Shown: in pieces, positions 16,869-25,192 of the stretch
Layout: each line of letters starts with the position of its first letter
Position numbering within the stretch: the first letter of the stretch is position 1
Assembly (NCBI RefSeq): GCF_001429505.1
Contig: NZ_LMJW01000022.1
Location: forward strand, 196,777-251,435
Reading direction: 5' to 3'
Source: Allobosea sp. Root483D1
GTDB lineage: Bacteria > Pseudomonadota > Alphaproteobacteria > Rhizobiales > Beijerinckiaceae
DNA: 54,659 bases
Position numbers and translations under genes: made by a program
Notes under the pieces: model-generated
What the model was told of the DNA's origin: nothing
Databases searched by the model: none
Seen by the model: the letters and a program-made list of their open reading frames with translations, nothing else

Positions 16869-17924
16869 ATGAGCCTGCGCCACAAGGCTTTTTCAGCCGC
16901 CTTCGCGGCCATCGGTGCCACCGGCGCCGACCGCTGGGCCAGGGGGCTCGCGCAGGGCAAGGGCGCGATCCTGACGCTGCACCATGTCCGCCCCGCGGCG
17001 GCCCGCGGCGGCTTCCGCCCGAATGGGTTGCTCGAGATCACACCCGGCTTCCTCGACCGGGTGCTGACCCTGATCCGGGCTGAGGGCTACGACATCGTCT
17101 CGCTCGACGAGGCGCTGGCACGGCTGGCGGACCCGAAGCCCGGCCGCTTCTTCGTCACGCTCACCTTCGACGACGGCTATCGCGACAATCTCGACCATGC
17201 CTGGCCGGTGCTGGCCAAGCACGAGGCACCCTGGACGCTCTATGTCGTGCGCGGTTTCGCCGAGCGCACGGCGCGGCTCTGGTGGCTGGAGCTAGAGGAG
17301 GCGATCCGGGCCTTGCCGCGCATCTCGGTCGAACTTCCCGATGGCCGCTTCGAGGCTCCGGCCGGAACTGGCGCCGAGAAACAAAGGGCATTCGACCAGC
17401 TCTACTGGCGCCTGCGCAAAGGTCCGGAAGCGATTCTGCTCTCAGCGATTTCCGATCTTGGGCGGCTGGCCGGCATCGATCCCGCTGGGCTGGTCGAACG
17501 CGAATGCCTGCCGACCGAGACGCTGCGCTCGCTCGCCGGCGCCCCCGGCGTCACTATCGGCGCCCATACGCTGAGTCACCCGATGCTGGCCAAGCACTCG
17601 GAGGAGGTCGCGCGCCGCGAGATCATCGAGAGCAAGACCTGGCTTGAGGACGTGCTCGGCATGCCCGTTCGCCATTTCGCCTATCCGGTCGGCGATCCGA
17701 CCTCAGCCGGACAGCGCGAATTCGCGCTGGCGAAGGAAGCTGGATTTACCAGCGCTGTGACGACCCGGCCGGGGCATCTCTTCGCCGAGCACGCCGACCA
17801 CCTGCATGCGCTGCCGCGCGTCTCGCTCAACGGCCTGCATCAAAGCGAGGCCGCACTCAGGGCACTGCTCTCGGGACTGCCGTTCCTGTTGTGGAATCGG
17901 GGACGAAAAGTAAGCGTCGGTTAG
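16869..17924 (+). CDS. Polysaccharide deacetylase (NodB fold, HfsH-like)
   Basis: 351 aa. Motif 1 TFDDGY is at residues 99-104, the metal-binding HTLSH at about 232-236, and HFAYPVGD at about 270. These are the Asp-His-His metal triad and the catalytic loop of carbohydrate esterase family 4. No signal peptide is clear, so it may act on the lipid-linked unit in the cytoplasm, as proposed for HfsH. It diverges from the acyltransferase gene with a 116-bp gap. Removing N-acetyl groups would make the polymer cationic and adhesive. Confidence 0.87.
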   Translation: MSLRHKAFSAAFAAIGATGADRWARGLAQGKGAILTLHHVRPAAARGGFRPNGLLEITPGFLDRVLTLIRAEGYDIVSLDEALARLADPKPGRFFVTLTFDDGYRDNLDHAWPVLAKHEAPWTLYVVRGFAERTARLWWLELEEAIRALPRISVELPDGRFEAPAGTGAEKQRAFDQLYWRLRKGPEAILLSAISDLGRLAGIDPAGLVERECLPTETLRSLAGAPGVTIGAHTLSHPMLAKHSEEVARREIIESKTWLEDVLGMPVRHFAYPVGDPTSAGQREFALAKEAGFTSAVTTRPGHLFAEHADHLHALPRVSLNGLHQSEAALRALLSGLPFLLWNRGRKVSVG

Positions 17925-17925
17925 C

Positions 17926-18078
17926 GCGGGATCCCCTCTCCCGGATGGGAGAGGGGTAGGGGAGAGGGACCGCCGCTGATTGTTAGAGCGGGTGGCCGCC
18001 GCTGCGCCTTCTGTGGATAGGGCAGGCCCTCATCCGGCGCGCCGCGCCACCTTCTCCCATCCGGGAGAAGGAACAGGG
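17926..18078. repeat. Palindromic repeat family 1, copy a
   Basis: Two GC-rich hairpin arms, CCCCTCTCCC-GGAT-GGGAGAGGGG near 17933-17956 and CTTCTCCC-ATCC-GGGAGAAG near 18051-18070, flank a core containing CCGCTGCGCCTTCTGTGGAT. The same layout recurs at 35766-35905 and 51491-51638 and starts again at the right edge. This copy lies between convergent genes. Confidence 0.8.
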
Positions 18079-18121
18079 CGTCGAGCCGAGTGAAGCTGTC
18101 CTCAAAACTGTCCCGACGCAA

Positions 18122-19132
18122 TTAGCGGATCGGCGGGGCGTAGTGCAGGCCGCCCTGTTTCCAGGAGGCGTTCAACCCGCGCTCGATCTTCAAGGGGCTG
18201 TCCTTGCCGATATTGCGGTCGAAGACCTCGCCATAGGCGCCGACCTTGCGGATGATGTTCAGCGCCCAGTCGCGCGACAGCCCGAGCGATTCGCCGATCG
18301 CGCCTTCGCGGCCGAGCAGGCGCAGGATGTTGGGGTCCTTGGTCGATGCCGCGACCTGCTCGACCGTGCCCGACGTCAGCCCGAATTCCTCGGCCGCATG
18401 CATCGCATAGGCCGACCACCGGACGACGTTGTACCAGACATCGTCACCTTGCCGGACGGCGGCGCCGAGCGGTTCCTTGGAGAGCGTGTCAGGGAGCACG
18501 ACGTGCTTTTGAGGTTCCGTCAGCTTCGAGCGAAAGGCGTAGAGGACCGAGCGGTCGGAGCTGAAGGCATCGCAGCGACCCGCCTGATAACCCTGCAGCG
18601 CTTCCTCCTGGCTGGCGAACGCCACGATCTCGTTCTTCAGATTATTGGTGCGGAAGAAGTCCGTCAGGTTGAGCTCGGTCGTCGAACCCTGATTGGTGCA
18701 GAGCGTCGCGCCGTTCAGTTCCTTGCCGGACTTGACCTCGCCCGAGCGGACCATGATCCCCTGGCCATCGTAATAGGTCACGGCCGCGAACAGGGTGCCG
18801 TTCGTCGTCTCACGCCCCATCGTCCAGGTCGTCGTGTTGAAGAGGATGTCGACCTCGCCGGACTGAAGCGCCGTGAAGCGGGCCGCAGCCGGGAGCGGCA
18901 CGATCATGACCTTTTCGGGATCGCCGAACACCGCCGTCGCCACCGCGCGGCAAAAATCGACATCGAGGCCGCGATGGCGGCCGGTCGCATCCGCCATGGA
19001 GAAGCCTGGCGTGCCCATGGTGGAGCTGCATTTCAGGACGCCGCGCTGCCTCACGGTTTCCAGGGTACCGGCCTGCGCCAGCCCGCCGCCAAGCACCAGG
19101 GCCAGAGAACCCAGCCGCAACAACGTCTTCAT
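18122..19132 (-). CDS. Amino-acid ABC transporter substrate-binding protein (AapJ-like), orphan
   Basis: 336 aa from ATG 19132, with signal peptide MKTLLRLGSLALVLGGGLAQA. The mature protein begins TLETVRQRGVLKCSSTMGTP and continues GFSMADATGRHRGLDVDFCR, typical of the general L-amino-acid binding protein AapJ/BztA, and full length for that group. It binds amino acids in the periplasm for an ABC importer. No permease or ATPase gene is next to it, so it either works with a distant AapQMP system or has taken on a sensing role. Upstream, AAGTT-TTTT-AACTT (19249-19262) is a small inverted repeat. Confidence 0.9.
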   Translation of the reverse strand: MKTLLRLGSLALVLGGGLAQAGTLETVRQRGVLKCSSTMGTPGFSMADATGRHRGLDVDFCRAVATAVFGDPEKVMIVPLPAAARFTALQSGEVDILFNTTTWTMGRETTNGTLFAAVTYYDGQGIMVRSGEVKSGKELNGATLCTNQGSTTELNLTDFFRTNNLKNEIVAFASQEEALQGYQAGRCDAFSSDRSVLYAFRSKLTEPQKHVVLPDTLSKEPLGAAVRQGDDVWYNVVRWSAYAMHAAEEFGLTSGTVEQVAASTKDPNILRLLGREGAIGESLGLSRDWALNIIRKVGAYGEVFDRNIGKDSPLKIERGLNASWKQGGLHYAPPIR

Positions 19133-19349
19133 GATTCCGTCCCCCAACTCAGCCGCGGCATGCATCATGCCGGTCGACCTTTTCGATCGCGGCGAAACGC
19201 TATTGCGGCTGTCGAGAGAGAGGCGCTCTAAATTGACGGTCCAGCCGCAAGTTTTTTAACTTCAGCCGGACAAAAAAGCAGAAAACGACAATACGGCCTT
19301 GGAAGCGCTCGAGCAGGCCGTGGTCGCGCTGCGAGGCCGGAAGCCGAGG

Positions 19350-19559
19350 TCAGGCCTCGTCCTTGCGCTCCATCCATTTGATCAGCGGCAGCAGCGGCAG
19401 CACCCAGATCAGGCCGAGCACGACATAGGCGATGGTCTGCACGAGCTTCGAGGCTTCGGTGATCCGCCCCTGCGCCAGCGCCATGGCGACGAGCGCGTAG
19501 ACGCAGACGAAGACGATCATCACGACCGTGCCGATGAGCTTGCGATGGGTCTGCCTCAT
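19350..19559 (-). CDS. DUF2842 family small membrane protein
   Basis: 69 aa from ATG 19559 (MRQTHRKLIGTVVMIVFVCV); an in-frame ATG at 19586 would add nine residues without a ribosome site. Two membrane helices, about residues 8-27 and 38-58, and a charged C-terminus (KWMERKDEA). The start and the helix pattern match DUF2842, found across alphaproteobacteria and of unknown function. It lies 129 bp from the divergent ctaA gene, which may share its regulatory region. Confidence 0.78.
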   Translation of the reverse strand: MRQTHRKLIGTVVMIVFVCVYALVAMALAQGRITEASKLVQTIAYVVLGLIWVLPLLPLIKWMERKDEA

Positions 19560-19688
19560 GGCGATCTTCGGTCCGGGCTGCGGCATTGCGGGCGTTGTTC
19601 AGGTCCTAAGGGCGGACTATCTGTCACCCGCCGCCGCGCTTGTGAAGCGCAATCAACTCCGCCGCCTGCGACCCGAGGTCCCGCCGCC

Positions 19689-20750
19689 GTGACGATCGCG
19701 CTCGATCAGCCTGCCGTTCCGGCCGCCACAGGCCATACCGGCATTCGCCGCTGGCTCTGGGCCGTCGCCTTCCTCGTCTTCGTCATGGTCGTGGTCGGCG
19801 GTGCGACGCGATTGACCGGCTCCGGCCTCTCGATCACCGAATGGCGGCCGGTCACCGGGGCGATCCCGCCACTCTCCGACGCCGCCTGGGCGCTCGAATT
19901 CGAGAAGTATCGCCTGAGCCCGCAATTCCAGCTCCTGAATTCGGGGATGGAGCTCGGCGATTTCAAGTTCATCTACTGGTGGGAATGGGGCCACCGCCAG
20001 CTCGGCCGTTTCATCGGTTTGCTCTATCTCGCCGGCTTCTTCGTCGTTCTGCTGCGGCGGCTGATGCCCTGGCGCGAAACGGCGCTTCTGTTCGGCATGG
20101 GCCTGCTGCTCGGCCTGCAGGGCGCGATCGGCTGGATCATGGTCGCCTCTGGGCTGGAGCCCGGCATGGTCGCCGTCGCTCCGGTGAAGCTGACGCTGCA
20201 CCTGACCTTCGCCGGCCTCTTCTTCGCCAGCGTGGTCGCCTTCGCCACCTGGCTGATGCCGCTGCGCCGCATCGAGCCGATGCGGGGCAGGGCTGGCGCC
20301 TGGGTCCTGCTTGCGCTGCTCTTCGTGCAGATCGCGCTCGGCGGGCTCGTCGCCGGCTCCAAGGCCGGATTTACCTTCAACACCTGGCCGCTGATGGACG
20401 GGGCGCTGGTGCCCTCGTCCGGAACCCTCTTCGCCGGCACGCCTTTCTGGGAGAACTTCGTCGACAATGTCGCGCTGGTGCAGTTCAACCACCGCATCGG
20501 CGCCTACATCCTGTTCGCCTTCGCGCTCTGGCAGGTGCTCGCCCTGCGCCGCGCCGCGCCGGGTTCGGGCGCTGCCAAGCGCGCTACTGCCATCGCCGGG
20601 CTCGTGCTCGCGCAATCTGCGCTCGGCATCGTGACGCTGCTGCTGGTCGTGCCGCTCTGGGCCGGCCTTGCCCATCAGGCGCTCGGCTTTACCGTGCTGG
20701 CGATGGGCGTGGTGCATCTGACGCGCACCGAGCAAGGGGCGCGCCGATAG
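19689..20750 (+). CDS. ctaA: Haem A synthase (COX15/CtaA)
   Basis: 353 aa from GTG 19689 with GAGG upstream. Eight membrane helices and the haem-ligand histidines: GHRQLGRFIGL (near residue 101), LHLTFAG (near 175), NHRIGAY (near 272) and AHQALGF (near 330). The N-terminal GGATRLTGSGLSITEWRPVTG is diagnostic. It oxidises haem O to haem A for cytochrome aa3 oxidase in the inner membrane. The codons upstream of the GTG are in frame but without family match. Confidence 0.95.
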   Translation: MTIALDQPAVPAATGHTGIRRWLWAVAFLVFVMVVVGGATRLTGSGLSITEWRPVTGAIPPLSDAAWALEFEKYRLSPQFQLLNSGMELGDFKFIYWWEWGHRQLGRFIGLLYLAGFFVVLLRRLMPWRETALLFGMGLLLGLQGAIGWIMVASGLEPGMVAVAPVKLTLHLTFAGLFFASVVAFATWLMPLRRIEPMRGRAGAWVLLALLFVQIALGGLVAGSKAGFTFNTWPLMDGALVPSSGTLFAGTPFWENFVDNVALVQFNHRIGAYILFAFALWQVLALRRAAPGSGAAKRATAIAGLVLAQSALGIVTLLLVVPLWAGLAHQALGFTVLAMGVVHLTRTEQGARR

Positions 20751-20753
20751 AGT

Positions 20754-20863
20754 GCGTCATGCTCGGGCTTGACCCGAGCATCTCAGGCCGGAAGATGTTC
20801 CGGTCGGCGCCTTCGCGTCACGAGATTCTCGGGTCTGCGCTTCGCTCCGCCCGAGAATGACGC
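20754..20863. repeat. Palindromic repeat family 2, copy a
   Basis: About 110 bp with outer ends GCGTCATGCTCGGG and CCCGAGAATGACGC and two inner hairpins (GCTCGGGCTTGACCCGAGC; ATTCTCGGG...CCCGAGAAT). It fills the gap between convergent ctaA and metY. Related copies are at 30547-30656 and 40824-42196 (the last split by an IS). Confidence 0.85.
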
Positions 20864-20869
20864 GCCCTC

Positions 20870-22147
20870 TCAGGCCAGCGCCTGATCCAGATCGGCGATC
20901 AGGTCTTCGGTATCTTCGATGCCGATCGACAGGCGCACCACCTCGGGGCCGGCGCCGGACGCCGTCTTCTGTGCGTCCGAGAGCTGGCGATGCGTGGTCG
21001 AGGCCGGGTGGATCACCAGCGAACGCGTATCGCCGATATTGGCGAGGTGCGAGAACAGCTGGAGTTTCGAGACCAGCTGGATGCCGGCGTCGTAGCCGCC
21101 CTTGAGGCCGAAGGTGAAGACTGCGCCGGCGCCCTTGGGGCAATAGCGCTGGGCGAGGGCGTGGTACTTGTTGTCGGGCAGGCCGGCATAGTTCACCCAT
21201 TCGACCGCCGGGTGCTTGGCAAGATGCGTCGCCACCTTGAGCGTGTTCTCGCAATGGCGCTGCATGCGCAGCGGCAGGGTCTCGATGCCGGTCAGGATCA
21301 TGAAGGCGTTGAAGGGCGAGAGCGCCGGGCCCATGTCGCGCAGGCCGAGCACGCGGGTCGCGATCGCGAAGGCGAAATTGCCGAAAGTCTCGCCCAGCAC
21401 CATGCCGTTATATTCCGGCCGCGGCTTGGACAGCATCGGATAGCGCTCGTCGCCGACCCAGTTGAACGAACCGCCGTCGACGATCAGGCCGCCGATCGAA
21501 TTGCCATGGCCGCCCAAAAACTTGGTCGCCGAATGCACGACGATGTCGGCCCCGAACTCGAACGGGCGGATCAGGTAGGGGCTGGCCATCGTGTTGTCGA
21601 CGATCAGCGGGATGTTGTGCTTCTTGGCGATCTTCGAGATGCCCTCGATATCGACGATGACGCCGCCGGGATTGGCGATGGATTCGATGAAGATCGCCTT
21701 GGTCTTCGGCGTCACCGCGGCGGCGAAGGCATCGAGATCGTCGCTATCGGCCCAGATCACGTTCCAGCCGAAGTTCTTGTAGGAATGGTTGAACTGGTTG
21801 ATCGAGCCGCCATAGAGCTTCCTGGCGGCGACGAACTCGTCGCCCGGCTGCATCAGCGCATGGAAGCAGAGGAACTCGGCAGCGTGGCCCGAGGCCACGG
21901 CGAGGGCGGCTGTACCGCCTTCGAGCGCCGCGACGCGCTCTTCGAGCACCGCGTTCGTCGGGTTGCCGATGCGGGTGTAGATGTTGCCGAAAGCCTGCAG
22001 CCCGAACAGCGAGGCGGCGTGGTCGACATCGTCGAAGACGAATGAGGTCGTCTGATAGATCGGCGTGGCGCGCGCGCCGGTGGCTGCGTCGGGGGCCGCG
22101 CCGGCATGGACGGCGAGCGTATGGAAACCCGGTGCGCGGTCGGTCAT
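20870..22147 (-). CDS. metY: O-acetylhomoserine sulfhydrylase / aminocarboxypropyltransferase
   Basis: 425 aa, full length for the MetY branch of the Cys/Met PLP enzymes. The PLP Lys209 lies in SATKFLGGHGN, the phosphate-binding part in SGHAAEFLC (residues 86-94) and the family motif GNPTNAVLEERVAALEGG at 61-78. It makes homocysteine from O-acetylhomoserine and sulfide, or cysteine from O-acetylserine in some members. No SAM-II riboswitch was recognised upstream. It lies 45 bp after the FAD monooxygenase gene on the same strand. Confidence 0.92.
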   Translation of the reverse strand: MTDRAPGFHTLAVHAGAAPDAATGARATPIYQTTSFVFDDVDHAASLFGLQAFGNIYTRIGNPTNAVLEERVAALEGGTAALAVASGHAAEFLCFHALMQPGDEFVAARKLYGGSINQFNHSYKNFGWNVIWADSDDLDAFAAAVTPKTKAIFIESIANPGGVIVDIEGISKIAKKHNIPLIVDNTMASPYLIRPFEFGADIVVHSATKFLGGHGNSIGGLIVDGGSFNWVGDERYPMLSKPRPEYNGMVLGETFGNFAFAIATRVLGLRDMGPALSPFNAFMILTGIETLPLRMQRHCENTLKVATHLAKHPAVEWVNYAGLPDNKYHALAQRYCPKGAGAVFTFGLKGGYDAGIQLVSKLQLFSHLANIGDTRSLVIHPASTTHRQLSDAQKTASGAGPEVVRLSIGIEDTEDLIADLDQALA

Positions 22148-22184
22148 GGCGTGCTCCCTGACAATTCTGATCGTGAAACGGTCT

Positions 22185-22202
22185 CGTTCGATTTAACGAA
22201 CG
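22185..22202. other. Short hairpin straddling the monooxygenase stop codon
   Basis: CGTTCG-ATTTAA-CGAACG is a perfect six-base stem with an AT-rich loop between the monooxygenase gene and metY. The stop codon is inside the loop. It could be an operator for metY or a weak processing site; there is no T-tract. Confidence 0.25.
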
Positions 22203-23446
22203 CTCCGCGAGGCGTCAATTCGGCGGCGCGGCGCCAACTCAGGCCCGACATGCTCCGGCCGTACGCCCATGCCGACCATGCGCGCCGGCAGTCGTCGCAG
22301 CAGCGGGAAACGTTGCAACAGCCTGAGCGGCCAGGGCGGGCTGATCGGCTTGTCCGCCGCCAGTAACGGCGTGATCACCCGGTTCTGGATCGCGATCTGG
22401 GCGGCCTGCGTCAGCTCGGCAGGCCATTCGCGTCGCTTCTGAACGGCGGCCAGGTCGGCATCCGTCAGCGTTCCCTCGCGTAGCGGTTTGGCCAGCAGGT
22501 TGGCGGTGGCGACCGCGTCCTGGATCGCCAAGTTGATGCCGACTCCGCCGATCGGCGACATGGCGTGCGCGGCGTCGCCGATGCAGATGAGGCCGGGCCG
22601 CCACCAGCGCTCCAACCGGTCGACCGCGACCGAGAGCAGCTTGATGTCGTCCCATGAGGCGAGTTCGCTGGTACGATCGGCCAGCTGCGGTGCGAGCGTG
22701 AGGAGCCCGGCCTTGAAAGCATCGAGCCCGGCGGCCTGCAGGCGCTCCAGCGAGCCCTTCGGGATGATGAAGGCGCACTGCCAATAATCACCGCGATTGA
22801 GCCGGATGAAGAAGCGCCCGGCTGCGACCTGCCCATAGGCCTGCGCCGGCTCATCCGGCCGGCGGCTAAAGCGAAACCAGAGCACGTCCATGGGGGCGCC
22901 CAGTTCGGTGACTGTGAAGCCCGCTGCGGCGCGAACATCGGAACGCCGCCCATCCGCCGCGACGACGAGATCGGCGCGGATATCCAGCGGGCCGTCGGGG
23001 CCATCCGCCTGCAGGCCCGCGACGCGTCCGTTTTCCTGGACGAGTCCGGTCGCCTTCGTCTGCATCAGCAGCCGGAAACTAGGCCACACCCGGCCGTGAT
23101 CGGCGAGGAAGTCGAGAAAATCCCATTGCGGCATGAAGGCGATGAAGGGCGCCTTCACCGGCAAATGGCTGAAATCGGCGACGGTGATGTCTTCGCTGCC
23201 GAAGCGCGCGACGAGGTCGTCCTCCCTGACATGCGGCAGTTTCAGGAACTCTTCGAGCAGGCCGAGCTCGTGCATCACCTCCATGGTCGAGGGGTGGATG
23301 GTGTCTCCGCGGAAGTCGCGCAGGAAATCGGCGTGCTTCTCCAGCACGATCACGTCGACGCCGGCGCGTGCCAGCAGGAAGCCGAGCATCATCCCGGCCG
23401 GGCCGCCGCCGGCGATGCAGCAGGTCGTGCTCTCCTGGCGCATCAT
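22193..23446 (-). CDS. FAD-dependent monooxygenase (PHBH/UbiH-like)
   Basis: 417 aa from the first of two ATGs (GGCGAGGC upstream). FAD-binding GGGPAGMMLGFLLARAG at residues 13-29, the second FAD motif DLVVAADGRRSDVR near 160 and the third GDAAHAMSPIGGVGINLAIQ near 285 define a class A flavoprotein hydroxylase. It should use NAD(P)H and O2 to hydroxylate an aromatic or quinone-like compound. It precedes metY on the same strand and follows no ubiquinone gene, so the substrate is open. Confidence 0.87.
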   Translation of the reverse strand: MMRQESTTCCIAGGGPAGMMLGFLLARAGVDVIVLEKHADFLRDFRGDTIHPSTMEVMHELGLLEEFLKLPHVREDDLVARFGSEDITVADFSHLPVKAPFIAFMPQWDFLDFLADHGRVWPSFRLLMQTKATGLVQENGRVAGLQADGPDGPLDIRADLVVAADGRRSDVRAAAGFTVTELGAPMDVLWFRFSRRPDEPAQAYGQVAAGRFFIRLNRGDYWQCAFIIPKGSLERLQAAGLDAFKAGLLTLAPQLADRTSELASWDDIKLLSVAVDRLERWWRPGLICIGDAAHAMSPIGGVGINLAIQDAVATANLLAKPLREGTLTDADLAAVQKRREWPAELTQAAQIAIQNRVITPLLAADKPISPPWPLRLLQRFPLLRRLPARMVGMGVRPEHVGPELAPRRRIDASRSVR

Positions 23447-23456
23447 CTTGCCTCGC

Positions 23457-24431
23457 CTACTCGGTCAGCTTGATCCCGGTCTTCGCCACCAGCTCGGTCA
23501 GGATCGCGCGGTCGCGGGCCATGAAGGCGCCGGTCTCCTGCGGGCTCCATGCGACAGGCTCGATCACCAGCTCGCGATAGCGGACGACGAGCTCGGCATC
23601 GGTCATGGCCACGTTGATCGCGGTGTTGAGGACGCGCAGGGTATCGGGCGCGATGCCGGACGGAGCGACGAGCGAGGCCCAGCCGGGATAGACCACGTCG
23701 ACGCCTTGCTCCTTCAGCGTCGGCAGGTCGGGGAGCTGCGGCTGGCGTGCATCGGTGGTGATGGCGAGCGCCTTCAGCTTGCCGCCCTGGATGTTGCCGA
23801 GGCTGGCGGCGAGGCTGTCGATCATCACCTGGACCTGGCCCGACATCAGGTCGGCGGCGGCGAGCCCGGCGCCGCGATAGGGCACATGCGCCAGCCTGAT
23901 CCCGGCCGCCTGCATGATCATCTCGAAGACGAGGTGGTTGGTGCCGCCGGTCCCGGCCGAGGCGAAGTTGAGCTGGCCGGGCCGCTGCTTCGCGTAAGCA
24001 AGGAATTCTGCCAGCGAACTGACCGGCAAGGTCGGCGAGGCGTTCAGCACCAGCGGGAACAGGCCGAGCATGCCGACAGGGGCAAAATCGGCCTCGACAT
24101 CATAGGGCAGCTTCTGGCCGAGCGCCGGGGCGGCGGCGAAGCTTGCAGCGGTCGCGACCAGGAGCGTGTGACCATCGGCCGGAGCCTTCACCACCGCCTG
24201 TCCGGCGACGATGCCGTTGGCGCCCGGCCGGTTGTCGATGATCACCGACTGGCCGAGCTGCCGCGCCAGGGTCTCGCCGAGCCGGCGCGCCGCAATGTCG
24301 GTGCCACCCGCCGGCGCGAACGGCACGATGAGCTGGATCGGGCGCTCGGGGAAGGCGGCGCGGGCGCTGCCGACGCCGAGCGCGCTGGCGAGCCCGGCGA
24401 GAAGGACGGTGCGGCGGTCGAGAGGGGGCAT
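23457..24431 (-). CDS. Bug-family periplasmic solute-binding protein (TctC)
   Basis: 324 aa with a signal peptide containing RR (LDRRTVLLAGLASALGVGSARA), so export may be by Tat. The mature start FPERPIQLIVPFAPAGGTD and DNRPGANGIVAGQAVVK are the Bug hallmark; Asp in the second loop (GPDTLRVL-like region near residue 245) is present. These proteins bind carboxylates for tripartite tricarboxylate transporters or act as orphan sensors. No tctA or tctB is nearby. The stop is 10 bp from the start of the downstream monooxygenase, so co-transcription is likely. Confidence 0.9.
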   Translation of the reverse strand: MPPLDRRTVLLAGLASALGVGSARAAFPERPIQLIVPFAPAGGTDIAARRLGETLARQLGQSVIIDNRPGANGIVAGQAVVKAPADGHTLLVATAASFAAAPALGQKLPYDVEADFAPVGMLGLFPLVLNASPTLPVSSLAEFLAYAKQRPGQLNFASAGTGGTNHLVFEMIMQAAGIRLAHVPYRGAGLAAADLMSGQVQVMIDSLAASLGNIQGGKLKALAITTDARQPQLPDLPTLKEQGVDVVYPGWASLVAPSGIAPDTLRVLNTAINVAMTDAELVVRYRELVIEPVAWSPQETGAFMARDRAILTELVAKTGIKLTE

Positions 24432-24506
24432 CGGCCTTCTCCGGCGACAAGCGGGAGCGGCGAGATTAGCGATCGTTTGCCCGCGGGGAAGGGCCCTCTC
24501 GCGGCC

Positions 24507-25037
24507 TCAGGTCCCCGGCCGGTTGATCGTCAGCTTCTGGAAGCCCTTGCCGGAGAGTACCGGCTTCTTCGCCGACAGGATGCGCGAATTGATGCCCTGC
24601 CAGCCGATCTCGCCGGAGAGCCGGCCATATTCGATCTTCGGGCAGCGGTTCATGATCACGGTGACGCCCTTGGCCTCGGCCTTCGCCGCGGCCTCGTCAT
24701 TGCGCACCGAAAGCTGCATCCAGATCACCTTGGGCAGCGGCTGGAGGTTCAGCGCTTCATCGGTGATCGGCCCGGCTGCTTCCGAGTTGCGGAAGATTTC
24801 GACCATGTCGATCGTGCCGGGGATGTCCTTCAGCGATCCGTAGACTGTCTTGCCCAGCAGCGTCTGCCCGGCGAGCCCGGGATTGACCGGGATCACGTCA
24901 TAGTCGCGATCGAGCAGGTATTTGGTGACGATCCAGCTCGGGCGCGCCTCGTTGGCGGAGGCGCCGACCAGAGCGATCGTCTTCACCTCGCGCAGGATGC
25001 GGCGAATGAGCGCATCGTCGTAAGCGTCGTGATTCAC
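24507..25037 (-). CDS. CoA-binding domain protein (YccU family)
   Basis: 176 aa from GTG 25037 (MNHDAYDDALIRRILREVKT). A longer in-frame start at 25100 adds 21 residues without family resemblance. One Rossmann CoA-binding domain: TIALVGASANEARPSWIVTK near residue 20, VIPVNPGLAGQTLLG near 48. The last 40 residues (IEYGRLSGEIGWQGINSR) are usual for alphaproteobacterial members. Precise function unknown; it probably binds an acyl-CoA in the cytoplasm. Confidence 0.85.
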   Translation of the reverse strand: MNHDAYDDALIRRILREVKTIALVGASANEARPSWIVTKYLLDRDYDVIPVNPGLAGQTLLGKTVYGSLKDIPGTIDMVEIFRNSEAAGPITDEALNLQPLPKVIWMQLSVRNDEAAAKAEAKGVTVIMNRCPKIEYGRLSGEIGWQGINSRILSAKKPVLSGKGFQKLTINRPGT

Positions 25038-25192
25038 GAGACCAAAACCCCAGAGAATTGAACCGTTTGCCCGGCATTCCTGAATCAACGACGCAGGCAC
25101 GCCGACGGCAGGACCATGGCACTGTCAGGCGCCTTCCCCATCTTGAGGAGGGAAGAGCAAATCCCGCTCTTCTTCAGTGAGGAGGGCCTGCC

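Noticed and set aside
17926..18078. CRISPR array
   Set aside because: The repeats are single palindromic units many kilobases apart, without regular spacers; no cas gene is present.
19299..19345. Similarity of this stretch to 54578-54612 (both contain CGAGCAGGC-GTG-TC)
   Set aside because: Short, without hairpins or shared flanks; probably chance in GC-rich DNA.
22148..22192. SAM-II riboswitch upstream of metY
   Set aside because: The gap is only 45 bp and lacks the conserved GCUAAA-type pseudoknot words; only a short hairpin is present.
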